DNA of 22,289 bases from Caldifarciminota bacterium (GCA_026986655.1 JALSOD010000312.1:1-22289); one strand, 5' to 3'. Positions 1 to 7,995 are shown, counted from the stretch's first letter. A program made the numbers and translations. Notes: generated by a model from the letters alone, not told the origin.

Positions 1-80
1 ATGAGGGTGCCGGGGAAGGTTCTCGAGGTAGAAGGATAAGGTGATGTTGTGGAACGTGGGGTTAGTGTGTTTGGAAACCG

Positions 81-809
81 TTGATACAAGCGAATTTTTT
101 TGATCAGGGTGTCAAAGTTGAGTTTGAAATTTTTGACATTAAATCTTTCATCATGGCATCGAGCCATGAGGACCTTTCAGAGCCTTTAGACATCGCCTTT
201 GTAGAAGGCTCAGTCTCTACAGAAAGGGACCTGGAGCACCTGCAATTTGTCCGTAGAAATTCGAAGGTTTTGATAGCCATTGGTCATTGTGCCGTGTTCG
301 GTGGAGTGCAGTCTATGTACTGTTTTTCCCCCTGGGAGAAAAAATATGAAGAAGTGTATGGCTCCACCGATGCGGTTACTCTGACAAAGCCTTTAAGGCC
401 TGAGCCAATCTCCAAATATGTGAGAGTTGATGCCGTTTTGCCGGGCTGTCCCATTGAAAAAGAGTCTTTTCTGAAATTGGTTTCTCAGTTAAAAATGGGA
501 GTGATTCCAAAGATCCCGGACTATCCAGTTTGCACAGAATGCAAATGGAAAGAAAATGAGTGCCTTTTACTGAAAGGGGAAATGTGTCTCGGGCCACTTA
601 CAAACTCCGGGTGTGGAGCAATTTGTCCTTCACTTCACATCCCATGTATCGGATGCTGGGGACCAATCCGTGAGGAGAACTTCAAATCAGAAGCGATTCT
701 TCTCATCGAGAAGGGTTTTGACAGTAAGGAGATCATCAAGAGATTCTCCATATTTGGTGGCAAAGAAAGGGCACAAAGACTCGAGAATTTACTGGAGGAA
801 CTGAAATGA
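81..809 (+). CDS. hydD: Group 3 [NiFe] hydrogenase small subunit (sulfhydrogenase delta-like), 5' end disrupted
   Basis: This is the electron-transfer subunit of a cytoplasmic [NiFe] hydrogenase, passing electrons from the large subunit through Fe-S clusters to a diaphorase module expected upstream. Visible signatures are VEGSVST (41-47), GHCAVFGGVQ with Cys70, PGCP with Cys123, and a Cys-rich C-terminal part (CTEC, CLGP, CGAIC, CIGC) for further [4Fe-4S] clusters, as in the Pyrococcus delta subunit. The N-terminal CxxC that should supply two ligands of the proximal cluster is absent: the frame opens at a TTG (81) and the protein begins roughly 30 residues late. An ATG at 44 has a good ribosome site (AAGGATAAGGTG) but runs into TGA at 101-103 in another frame. 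The stop overlaps the hydA start by 4 bp (ATGA). Family assignment is firm. Whether this is a real truncation, a pseudogene or an edge-of-contig error cannot be told. Confidence 0.85.
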   Translation: MIQANFFDQGVKVEFEIFDIKSFIMASSHEDLSEPLDIAFVEGSVSTERDLEHLQFVRRNSKVLIAIGHCAVFGGVQSMYCFSPWEKKYEEVYGSTDAVTLTKPLRPEPISKYVRVDAVLPGCPIEKESFLKLVSQLKMGVIPKIPDYPVCTECKWKENECLLLKGEMCLGPLTNSGCGAICPSLHIPCIGCWGPIREENFKSEAILLIEKGFDSKEIIKRFSIFGGKERAQRLENLLEELK

Positions 810-2080
810 ACAAGAAGATTTTCATAGATCCAGTTGCAAGGGTCGAAGGACACGGCGGAATTGAGGTTTTAATTGAAAAAGACAGGGTAAAAGAAATCAA
901 AGTTGACATTTTTGAGGGTCCAAGACTTATTGAGAAGTTGGTCGTAGGAAAATCCCCGGACGAAGCTGTTTCCATTAGTTCAAGAATATGCGCAATCTGC
1001 TTCGTCTCCCATAGACTTTCTGAGATAATTTCACATGAAAAGGCAATGGGGATAAAACCCGGGAGAAAAACACAACTATTACGAAAACTTGCGCACTACG
1101 GCGAAATGATTGAGAGTCATTCCCTTCATTACTACCTTCTCGCGCTGCCAGATTACTTCGGGTATCCGGATGCAATCAGGATGTTAGAAAAATATGAAGA
1201 GGTTGCCGGAGCATTGGAGCTGAAAAAGTACGGAAACAAAATTATGGAGATTGTGGCAGGCCGCAGGATTCACGGAGAGAATATGAGAATCGGCGGTTTT
1301 GGAAAATATCCGGACGAGAAAGAGCTTGAATGGATCAAAGCAAAGTCCTATGAGCTCATACCCGTTATAGAAAGTGGAATAAAACTCTGGGAAAAGGTGA
1401 ATGTGCCAGACTATCTGGAAGATGAGACTGTGTTCATGTCGATTGACAGTGACGGTGAATACGTGTTCATAGGTGATCGAGTGAAAATCTCCACGGGTGA
1501 GGTGTTCCAGTCTGAAGAATATACAGAGATTATCAAAGAGAGAGTGGTTAAACATTCGTTTTCAAAAAGATGCAGATACAAGGGTAAACCGTACTCAGTG
1601 GGGGCACTGGCAAGAATTATAAATTCAGGAGACAAATTGGATGGTCTTGCGAAGGATTATTTTACCCATCTTTACAATTCAAGATGGCACAAGAATCCTT
1701 TATTTAACAACATCGCTCAGGCTATTGAAATTCTTTACTGCCTCGAAAAAATTCCGTCACTGGTTGATGAAATAAGGAAGGCGGATGACGATGTGACAGG
1801 CCCTGAGCGGAAGACTGGAAGGGGTGTAGGAATCGTAGAAGCACCTCGCGGTCTACTAATCCATTCCAACAAACTGCTAAATGGTAAAGTGGATTATGCT
1901 GACTATATCATTCCAACAACTCAAAACCTGGACGATATGGAAAAATACGTGCGTGTGGCTGCTGAAAATTTACTGAACCGGAAGGAGGAAAATCTTGAAC
2001 TACCTCTGGAGATGATCATGAGGGCCTATGATCCGTGCATCAGTTGTAGTGTACACATGGTCCGTGTGAAGCGTGTTTAA
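806..2080 (+). CDS. hydA: Group 3 (3b-like) [NiFe] hydrogenase large subunit, sulfhydrogenase alpha
   Basis: This is the catalytic subunit holding the Ni-Fe(CN)2CO site of a soluble hydrogenase that couples H2 to NAD(P)H, and possibly to sulfur reduction. Both metal-binding motifs are intact: RICAIC with Cys62/Cys65 near the N-terminus and DPCISC with Cys411/Cys414 near the C-terminus. ARVEGHG (11-17), the ESHSLHYYLLALPDYFGY stretch and GVGIVEAPRG are typical of group 3 enzymes, closest by eye to the archaeal sulfhydrogenase alpha subunit. His417 is followed by only seven residues, a short peptide a maturation protease would remove. A ribosome site (GGAGG near 793-797) lies inside the end of hydD and the two genes overlap by 4 bp, so translation is probably coupled. 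It is convergent with the hyb operon. The 3b subgroup is inferred from motif similarity. Confidence 0.92.
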   Translation: MNKKIFIDPVARVEGHGGIEVLIEKDRVKEIKVDIFEGPRLIEKLVVGKSPDEAVSISSRICAICFVSHRLSEIISHEKAMGIKPGRKTQLLRKLAHYGEMIESHSLHYYLLALPDYFGYPDAIRMLEKYEEVAGALELKKYGNKIMEIVAGRRIHGENMRIGGFGKYPDEKELEWIKAKSYELIPVIESGIKLWEKVNVPDYLEDETVFMSIDSDGEYVFIGDRVKISTGEVFQSEEYTEIIKERVVKHSFSKRCRYKGKPYSVGALARIINSGDKLDGLAKDYFTHLYNSRWHKNPLFNNIAQAIEILYCLEKIPSLVDEIRKADDDVTGPERKTGRGVGIVEAPRGLLIHSNKLLNGKVDYADYIIPTTQNLDDMEKYVRVAAENLLNRKEENLELPLEMIMRAYDPCISCSVHMVRVKRV

Positions 2081-2151
2081 TGAAATTTTAACATAGAAAT
2101 AAACAGAAATAATGGGTTTTGGTAGTTTGGTTAATGGAGAAATGATAAATA

Positions 2152-2199
2152 GGGGGATTCAAATGGAGGAAGATGGTGAAAATTCTTCTTGAATACCCC
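2152..2199. terminator. Imperfect hairpin between convergent operons, possible bidirectional terminator
   Basis: Between the convergent stops of hydA (2080) and hybD (2214), an 11-bp arm at 2152-2162 pairs with 2189-2199 with one mismatch. An inner GAAGA/TCTTC stem (2169-2173 with 2184-2188) sits around an A-rich loop. No clear T-run follows on either strand, so it is not a canonical intrinsic terminator. Its position is the main argument. Confidence 0.35.
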
Positions 2200-2213
2200 A
2201 TATTGGTGTGTTA

Positions 2214-2699
2214 TTAATATGTTTTAGATTGGTTATTGTTTTTTGACCATTCTTCTATTTTCTTAAAAACGATTTTAATAACTTCATAAAGGGCTTTCTC
2301 CACCTCTGGAGTTAGTGTCGTATCCGGTGTGTCAAATTCCTTTGGGACTACACCAATAAGTAAGACATCTTCAGGTGCATCTCCTATCATCTCGAGAAGT
2401 GCGAGATAATCAAAAAGGGTTATGTCATGGGACGAGAAAACCCCTTCAATATTTCCTCTCAGGATCCGGGATTTATCAAACTGTAATATTGTAGCTGGTG
2501 GATGGTGGGGAGACTTAACTGCATCAATAATTATAAGCTTTTTGTACCTATGAACAGGCAATGAAAAGCTCGCCGTCCCACCATCCACCAGCTCAACGTC
2601 TCCAAGAGGCAGGGAAAGCTTTCTTAGCCTATTTATTACGTGTATTCCAACTCCGTCATCTTTAAGAAGAAGATTTCCAACACCTACAATACCAATCAA
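2214..2699 (-). CDS. hybD: [NiFe] hydrogenase maturation endopeptidase
   Basis: This nickel-dependent peptidase removes the C-terminal tail of the hydrogenase large subunit after the Ni-Fe centre is assembled, letting the subunit fold closed. The 161-residue protein opens with GVGNLLLKDDGVG. Asp15 aligns with Glu16 of E. coli HybD, Asp59 (in IIIDAV) with Asp62, and His91 (in SSHD) with His93, so the three nickel-sensing ligands are present. It is last in the operon. Its TTG start (2699-2697) overlaps the hybC TGA (2698-2696) in a TTGA, which implies coupling to hybC, its likely substrate. Start choice is well supported because the GN motif must lie at the extreme N-terminus. It could also process HydA, which has its own short tail. 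Confidence 0.93.
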   Translation of the reverse strand: MIGIVGVGNLLLKDDGVGIHVINRLRKLSLPLGDVELVDGGTASFSLPVHRYKKLIIIDAVKSPHHPPATILQFDKSRILRGNIEGVFSSHDITLFDYLALLEMIGDAPEDVLLIGVVPKEFDTPDTTLTPEVEKALYEVIKIVFKKIEEWSKNNNQSKTY

Positions 2700-4408
2700 A
2701 GGACCTTGACCTCTACAGACTCTTTTCTATCACTGTCAAATACATGGACTGCACAGGCAATGCATGGATCGAAAGAGTGTACCGTCCTCAAAATCTCCAG
2801 TGGTTTTCTAACATCAGCCACAGGATTTCCAATCAAAGATTCCTCGTAGGGGCCTCTTCTTTCTTTCTGGTCCCTTGGGCTTGAATTCCAGGTTGAAGGT
2901 ACAACTGCCTGATAATTCTTGATTCTTCCATTCTCGATAACTACCCAGTGAGAGAGAGTACCTCTTGGTGCCTCATGAAATCCAACACCTCTTATTTCAC
3001 CCTGCGGATAATCATATTTGTTCCATGTTGTTATATCACCTTTTGAAATATTGTCAACAAGTAGTTGCCAGTGTTTCTGTACAATATCAGCGATCACAGC
3101 TGTCCTAATTGCCCTTGCAAGATGCCTGCCGGCTGTAGATTTCAGATGATTTATAGTCAATTTCCTGCCAGAAATTTCACTTGCCTTCGAAAGAGCCATC
3201 TTTGTGTACTTCTTTATCAACTCATGGTCGAGTGCATAACCTACCAGGATTTGAGCCAGAGGCCCGACTTGCATTGGATAAACTTTCTCGTTGTAAATAA
3301 ATCTTGGCGCCTTTGTCCAGGAGTACTTGGATTTTACATCGTAGCCAGTATAGTTGGGAATTGTATCTTCATCCCAGGGATGTTTCATCCATGTTCCTTC
3401 ATACCAGGAATGGAAGATGCTTTCCTTTATGTTGTCCCTGAAATATGGATCATTAAATCCCTTAATTGGGATTACATTCTGAAGGTCACCATTGAATATC
3501 GTTCCTCCTGGAAGGTCAAATTCCTCTCCTTTGGTATCAAGAGGAAAATCAGGTACTGAGAGATAGTTATCAACACCTTTACCATATTTGAACCACTCTG
3601 GATAGAAGGACATAAGAGCAATCGCATCCGGAAGATATACTTCTTTCACAAACTTTACCGCCTTTTCCATGAGGAACTTCAATTTCATTAATTTTTCCAT
3701 GTTGAGTGTTGCCTGATTGTTCAAATTAATGGGATTGGCAACTCCGCCAATGGCAAGGTTTTGAATATGGGGATTTTTACCACCAAGAAGAGCACAGGCA
3801 GAGTCAGCATACCTCTGGTATTCCAGAGCCTGTAAATAGTGTGTAACTGCGATAAGATTCACCTCGGGTGGAAGTTTCATTGCGGGATGGCCCCAGTAAC
3901 CGTTGGCAAAAGGCCCGAGCTGACCGCTTGATACAAACTTTATTAACCTTTCTTTAACAGCCTTGAAATCTGAAACTCCGTTATGAGGCCAATCGGATAA
4001 ACTTTGAGCGATTTTTGCTGCCTTTCTGGGATCTCCGTTAAGGGCAGAAACGACATCCACCCAATCAAGGGCGGACAGATGATAAAAATGAACAATATGG
4101 TCATGTATTGCGTGTGTCCCAATTATTATGTTCCTGATATACTGAGCATTCAGAGGTACCTCAAGTTTAAGGGCATTTTCAACGGCCCTCACGGATGCAA
4201 TAGCGTGGACAGTAGTACAAACCCCACAAATTCTTTGAGTAATAATCCACGCGTCTTCAGGTTCTCTCTTCCTCAAAATTAGTTCAATGCCACGCCACAT
4301 CTGGCTGGATGACCACGCATTTTTAACATGGCCATTTTCCACCTCTACTTCGATTCTTAAGTGACCCTCAATCCTTGTTATAGGGTCTATTCTAATTTTA
4401 GTTGCCAT
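2696..4408 (-). CDS. hybC: Group 1 [NiFe] uptake hydrogenase large subunit
   Basis: This is the catalytic subunit of a membrane-attached, periplasm-facing H2-uptake hydrogenase. It carries RICGVC (Cys61, Cys64) and DPCIAC (Cys549, Cys552), the four thiolates binding the Ni-Fe site. DPITRIEGHLRIE (8-20) and GVGFHEAPRGTLSHW are classical group 1 signatures. After His555 a 15-residue tail is predicted to be cut by HybD. At 570 residues it is the usual length. It has no signal peptide and should ride through the Tat system with HybO. The ATG at 4408 follows AAAGGAGG, which overlaps the end of hybB, 3 bp away. The gene order around it matches E. coli hybOABCD, supporting a Hyd-2-like (1c) type, though subgroup was judged from context and motifs only. 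Confidence 0.95.
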   Translation of the reverse strand: MATKIRIDPITRIEGHLRIEVEVENGHVKNAWSSSQMWRGIELILRKREPEDAWIITQRICGVCTTVHAIASVRAVENALKLEVPLNAQYIRNIIIGTHAIHDHIVHFYHLSALDWVDVVSALNGDPRKAAKIAQSLSDWPHNGVSDFKAVKERLIKFVSSGQLGPFANGYWGHPAMKLPPEVNLIAVTHYLQALEYQRYADSACALLGGKNPHIQNLAIGGVANPINLNNQATLNMEKLMKLKFLMEKAVKFVKEVYLPDAIALMSFYPEWFKYGKGVDNYLSVPDFPLDTKGEEFDLPGGTIFNGDLQNVIPIKGFNDPYFRDNIKESIFHSWYEGTWMKHPWDEDTIPNYTGYDVKSKYSWTKAPRFIYNEKVYPMQVGPLAQILVGYALDHELIKKYTKMALSKASEISGRKLTINHLKSTAGRHLARAIRTAVIADIVQKHWQLLVDNISKGDITTWNKYDYPQGEIRGVGFHEAPRGTLSHWVVIENGRIKNYQAVVPSTWNSSPRDQKERRGPYEESLIGNPVADVRKPLEILRTVHSFDPCIACAVHVFDSDRKESVEVKVL

Positions 4409-4411
4409 TCT

Positions 4412-5548
4412 TTAAACCTCCTTTGCAGGGAAAACAGGGAAAGTTTTTACAAAAACAAGATAAATCACAAACTCGAAAGATACTATCCCAATGGTTATCA
4501 TCGTCTCCATGAAGGATGGGAAGTAAACCCAGTTATTTCCGGGGTTCCATGCAATGAGATAAACGTTAAATCTGTAAAGTGCACCAGCAAAAAGATAAAT
4601 TATTGAGTAAACAAATATCTTTCTTGGCGTCAATTCATGCCTCTTCTGCCAGAGCATTACTGATGGGAATACAAAAAGCAATATCTCGATCCAGAACATT
4701 ATAGAGAGAAATCCACTGGTAAATACAAGCTTAATCTTGCCCCAGAGGAGTAATTCAAGGAATCTCATTATCACCCAGCCGATTCCAATGTACACCATAT
4801 AAATTGAAAGTCGTTTTAGAAGATGGGTCTCGTAAGGTCTTTTAAAATAGTAGGAAGAAATGAGCGATTCAGCAGCTGTTACCGCATATCCCATGAGAAT
4901 AACAGAGGACAGGAAATAGAGTGGAAGGAAACCTGAATGCCATAAAGGATGAAGCTTACCAAGTGAGATCAGATGAATTGAACCCAGCGAAGACTGGTGC
5001 AAGGTTGGTAAAATGAGACCCAGAACTGCAGCAACCATCACAATTTTTTCGATCTTCTTTTTATCCCATCCAGTTTTGTCAGCAATCACAGGCGTTAGTT
5101 CCACCCAGAGAATTAGTGTATAGGCCATGATACATACTGCAACTTCAAAGAGAACGGATGATGTGTTCCACCTCGCGGGGATGAAAAATCCATAAGTATT
5201 CCAGTAACGTCCAAGGTCAATAATGACAGAAAAACCCGCCATGGTGTAGCCGAGAGCACTCGTCAGAAGGGCACTTCTTATCAACGGGGAAAATTCCCTT
5301 TTATTCAAAATGTAGATAAGAATCGCCAGAGCATAACCACCACAACCAAGTGCAGAACCCACCACTACATCGTACGCAATCCAGATCCCCCATGGATAAC
5401 CATTGGAAAGATTTGTAACTGCTCCAAGTCCCTCTGTGAATCTGATAGTGAGGAAAATCACCATTAAAATGACGAAAAAGGCAAAGAAAAGGAAGGTTTT
5501 TGTCACAATCCTGCCTCTCATCACCTCGAATTTGGTTTCCTGTAGCAT
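4412..5548 (-). CDS. hybB: Hydrogenase integral membrane subunit, NrfD/HybB family
   Basis: This polytopic membrane protein connects the periplasmic hydrogenase, through HybA, to the quinone pool and may take part in proton movement. The 378-residue sequence is strongly hydrophobic, with about nine to ten predicted membrane helices, starting with one at about residues 17-37. It contains NGYPWGIWIAYDVV and LPTLHQSSLGS, motifs typical of the NrfD/PsrC/HybB family, and its length is close to E. coli HybB. It binds no visible haem and has no Fe-S motif, as expected. The ATG at 5548 follows AAAAGGAGG with about seven bases of spacing, and only 2 bp separate it from the hybA stop. The neighbours on both sides are hydrogenase subunits, which sets it apart from NrfD proteins of nitrite or polysulfide reductases. 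Confidence 0.92.
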   Translation of the reverse strand: MLQETKFEVMRGRIVTKTFLFFAFFVILMVIFLTIRFTEGLGAVTNLSNGYPWGIWIAYDVVVGSALGCGGYALAILIYILNKREFSPLIRSALLTSALGYTMAGFSVIIDLGRYWNTYGFFIPARWNTSSVLFEVAVCIMAYTLILWVELTPVIADKTGWDKKKIEKIVMVAAVLGLILPTLHQSSLGSIHLISLGKLHPLWHSGFLPLYFLSSVILMGYAVTAAESLISSYYFKRPYETHLLKRLSIYMVYIGIGWVIMRFLELLLWGKIKLVFTSGFLSIMFWIEILLFVFPSVMLWQKRHELTPRKIFVYSIIYLFAGALYRFNVYLIAWNPGNNWVYFPSFMETMITIGIVSFEFVIYLVFVKTFPVFPAKEV

Positions 5549-5550
5549 GA

Positions 5551-6432
5551 TTATTCCTCCTTTTCAGAGCGTTTAAGAACGAGATAGAGTGCCCCTACTG
5601 TCAAAAACGGAGGGACAACAATTTCGTAGATTCCATGCTGAATGGTCTCTGATATTCGAGCTGGAGATTCTTTAAGTTTTGGGAATCCAAGGTCCTGGAA
5701 GCTTATACCCTTTGGTGCAAGATAAAACACAGAAGTTCCACCGGCATCCTTTTCACCATATACTCTCGGGTAGTAACGTTGTGGATATTTTTTGACACGT
5801 TTCTTCGCCTCATAGAGAAGCTCGTACCTTTTACCAAAAATAATCGCCCCCGTAGGACAGACATCTGCACAGGCAGTTGTACCCTTTTCTTTAAGATAAG
5901 TATCTTTACACATGTCACACTTTACAATGTGAGGAATCGCCTTGTCCCACTCAAACTTTGGAATCTCAAATGGACAGGAAACCATGCAATATCTACACCC
6001 AATGCATCTGTTCCTGTCCCAGAAGACGATACCTGTTTTCTTATCTTTTTGCATTGCACTTACCGGGCAGGCAGAAACACATGCCGGATGAACACAATGC
6101 ATACATTGTCTTTTTACAAAAGATGATTTTGAACCATCCTTTGATTTGTAAAGTTTAATGATAGTTTTGGTTCTGGCAGACAGATCAATCGCCATATCAT
6201 GGATCCCATCACGTCCAAGCTCAGGTGGTAGATGATTCACCCTCTTACAGGCCACTGTACATGATTTACAACCGATGCATTTTGTCGCATCATAGAGCAT
6301 TGCGTACCACTCATCAATCGGCCCTTTGTAAGACGCGTTTAGGCTTTTGGGGAGAAGAGCTGCGCCAACTGCAATCGCAGCTCCTTTTTTAAGAAATTTT
6401 CTTCTTTCAGGATTCTTTGGTTTTCCCTTCAT
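5551..6432 (-). CDS. hybA: Hydrogenase iron-sulfur electron-transfer subunit, HybA type
   Basis: This periplasmic ferredoxin-like subunit should carry electrons from HybO to HybB. Starting at ATG 6432 the protein has 293 residues: a Tat signal (ERRKFLKK, 9-16, then an Ala-rich stretch) and four Cys clusters, CIGCKSCTVAC (52-62), CMHCVHPACVSAC, CIGCRYCMVSC and CDMC...CADVC. Together these are enough for four [4Fe-4S] clusters. A C-terminal hydrophobic segment (VVPPFLTVGALYLVL) probably anchors it. The frame is open back to 6498, but the start at 6432 is preferred because GGGAGGTG lies six bases before it and the Tat motif then sits at the correct distance. It overlaps the 3' end of hybO by 26 bp. 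A single C-terminal anchor and Tat signal match HybA rather than a cytoplasmic DMSO-reductase-type subunit. Confidence 0.92.
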   Translation of the reverse strand: MKGKPKNPERRKFLKKGAAIAVGAALLPKSLNASYKGPIDEWYAMLYDATKCIGCKSCTVACKRVNHLPPELGRDGIHDMAIDLSARTKTIIKLYKSKDGSKSSFVKRQCMHCVHPACVSACPVSAMQKDKKTGIVFWDRNRCIGCRYCMVSCPFEIPKFEWDKAIPHIVKCDMCKDTYLKEKGTTACADVCPTGAIIFGKRYELLYEAKKRVKKYPQRYYPRVYGEKDAGGTSVFYLAPKGISFQDLGFPKLKESPARISETIQHGIYEIVVPPFLTVGALYLVLKRSEKEE

Positions 6433-7525
6433 GATCCACCTCCCGTTTATCCGGGAGCCTCGTTGCAATAACACCTGCCGCGCCAAGTGCAGCTCCAACC
6501 GCGGCTGATGCCGCTGCTACACCAGCAACGGTAACTTTTCCCTGCTTTACAGTTATTGGTGGAAACTGCTCAGGCGGTACAGCTTCCTGTGGTTTGACCT
6601 TGAATTTAACAGGGAGGAAGAATCCTACTTTTGGCTGTGTACATCCAATACAGGGGTGGCCAATACCTATTGGCCAGACTCCAACATCATTAAATTGAGT
6701 TGTTGGACAATTGGCATAGGTCACTGGCCCCTTACAACCCAGCTGATACAGACACCACCCCTGACGATGTCCTTCATCTCCAAACTCCTTGGCAAACCTT
6801 CCAGCGTCAAAGTGCGCCCTTCTCGGACAATGGTCATGAATTCTCCTTCCATAGGCAAATTTTGGCCTATTATACTTGTCGAGCTCGGGTATTTTCTTGA
6901 ATGTGAGAACGTAGAGCAATGTCGCGAGTATGTTGTACGGATTGGGTGGGCAACCAGGAACATTAATAACCGGTTTGTCCTTCATAACCTGCAAAACACC
7001 AGAAGCACCCGTGGGATTTGGATCAACAGACTGGACACCGCCAAAAGACGCACAGTATCCGATCGCGACGATAGCACTTGCTTTATTACCAACATCATTC
7101 AGAATGTCGATAGCCTTTTTACCACCAATCTGGCAGTAAATGCCATTATCTTTGGTTGGTATAGAACCTTCTACAACGCAGATAAATTTACCCTCATACT
7201 TGTTTATCATGTGATACAAAACATCTTCAGCCTGTTTCCCAGCAGCTGCCATTAGCGTTTCGTGATAATCAAGCGAAATAATGTCAAGAATAAGTTTTGC
7301 CAGTGCAGGGTTTGAAGCTCTCAAAAGCGATTCTGTACAACCGGTACACTCTTGAAAATGAAGCCATATAACGGGAGGTCTCATAGGGGATTTAACAGCA
7401 GCTTCAAGTTTTTTAACAAAGCCAACTGGAAGACCCATTGTAGCCGCAGCTATAGTTAGGAGTTTTATAAATTCCCTCCTACTTATACCCTCAGAAAGAC
7501 CTGGCAAATAGCCATATCTACTCAT
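6407..7525 (-). CDS. hybO: Group 1 [NiFe] uptake hydrogenase small subunit, Tat-exported
   Basis: This small subunit relays electrons from the Ni-Fe site through three Fe-S clusters. The 372-residue precursor has a Tat signal (SRREFIK, 15-21, then a short hydrophobic stretch). Cys60 and Cys63 (ECTGCTES) begin the proximal cluster, followed by AIGYCASFGG and NVPGCPPNP. Medial and distal cluster residues lie in DHCPRRAHFDAG, LGCKGP, YANCP and HPCIGC. Position 62 is Gly, not the extra Cys of oxygen-tolerant enzymes, so a standard oxygen-sensitive proximal cluster is expected. An Ala/Gly-rich C-terminal helix (about 328-355) is the membrane anchor. The ATG at 7525 follows AAAGGAGGAAACC. It is the first gene of the hyb operon, with a promoter at 7572-7599. 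Confidence 0.95.
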   Translation of the reverse strand: MSRYGYLPGLSEGISRREFIKLLTIAAATMGLPVGFVKKLEAAVKSPMRPPVIWLHFQECTGCTESLLRASNPALAKLILDIISLDYHETLMAAAGKQAEDVLYHMINKYEGKFICVVEGSIPTKDNGIYCQIGGKKAIDILNDVGNKASAIVAIGYCASFGGVQSVDPNPTGASGVLQVMKDKPVINVPGCPPNPYNILATLLYVLTFKKIPELDKYNRPKFAYGRRIHDHCPRRAHFDAGRFAKEFGDEGHRQGWCLYQLGCKGPVTYANCPTTQFNDVGVWPIGIGHPCIGCTQPKVGFFLPVKFKVKPQEAVPPEQFPPITVKQGKVTVAGVAAASAAVGAALGAAGVIATRLPDKREVDHEGKTKES

Positions 7526-7571
7526 GGTTTCCTCCTTTCTATTTTTCTATGTGCATAATATCCATACCGAG

Positions 7572-7599
7572 AGTATATCCATGTATGCCAAAATGTCAA
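7572..7599 (-). promoter_or_regulatory. Sigma70-like promoter of the hyb operon
   Basis: On the minus strand a perfect TTGACA (7599-7594) and TATACT (7577-7572) are separated by 16 bases. The expected start near 7565 gives a leader of about 40 bases ending in the strong ribosome site before hybO. ATATCCAT repeats overlap and flank the -10 box. Confidence 0.65.
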
Positions 7600-7683
7600 G
7601 TTTTAAATATTTTGATTTCTATTTAAAGTTTAATAAAACAAACCAATGGGATTAATTTATAAAAAGAATTGTATATATTTAAT

Positions 7684-7720
7684 TTTTATGAAGATTAGGA
7701 GTTTTATGAAGATTAGGAGT
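7684..7720. repeat. Two-copy tandem repeat, 18-bp period
   Basis: TTTTATGAAGATTAGGAGT occurs at 7684-7702 and again at 7702-7720 without mismatch. It lies about 160 bp upstream of hybO in non-coding sequence. It may be a recent slippage duplication or a paired binding site. Each copy also resembles a start codon after AT-rich sequence, but no frame continues usefully. Confidence 0.85.
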
Positions 7721-7966
7721 CAGATGCATGTACCCGAATTTTGAGAACTAATCTCAATTTCAGGATTCGGAAAATCTGTATATCCATACACATTTTTGCA
7801 ATTAAATTTAACTCAACAATCAATTTTTACAACCTTTTCTTTATGCTCGGAAAAATAAAAGTTAAAAGACAAGAGATTTGATCTGTCGAAAATTATGGCT
7901 AAATTGCGAAATTGTCTCAACAAATCTCAATTATTGCTAAAATACATTATAGTTGATATTTAACTA

Positions 7967-7995
7967 TTGACATTATTTTTAGATCATGGTACAAT
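7967..7995 (+). promoter_or_regulatory. Near-consensus sigma70 promoter directly abutting nikM
   Basis: TTGACA (7967-7972) and TACAAT (7990-7995) are separated by exactly 17 bases. The -10 box ends six bases before the nikM ATG, so transcription should begin at or within a base or two of the start codon. There is no ribosome site between promoter and gene. This predicts a leaderless mRNA. Confidence 0.75.

Noticed and set aside
101..103. In-frame TGA as a selenocysteine codon in hydD
   Set aside because: The downstream sequence in that frame does not continue as a hydrogenase; the protein continues in another frame, so a frameshift or deletion explains it better.
3065..3559. 164-codon open frame antisense to hybC
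   Set aside because: It lies wholly within a strongly conserved gene on the other strand, has no recognisable domain or ribosome site, and is a typical shadow.
6432..6498. Longer HybA starting at 6498
   Set aside because: The extra 22 residues overlap hybO, lack a ribosome site and would bury the Tat signal; ATG 6432 has GGGAGGTG and correct signal spacing.
7280..7350. Oxygen-tolerant six-Cys proximal cluster in HybO
   Set aside because: The motif is ECTGCTES with Gly where tolerant enzymes have an extra Cys.
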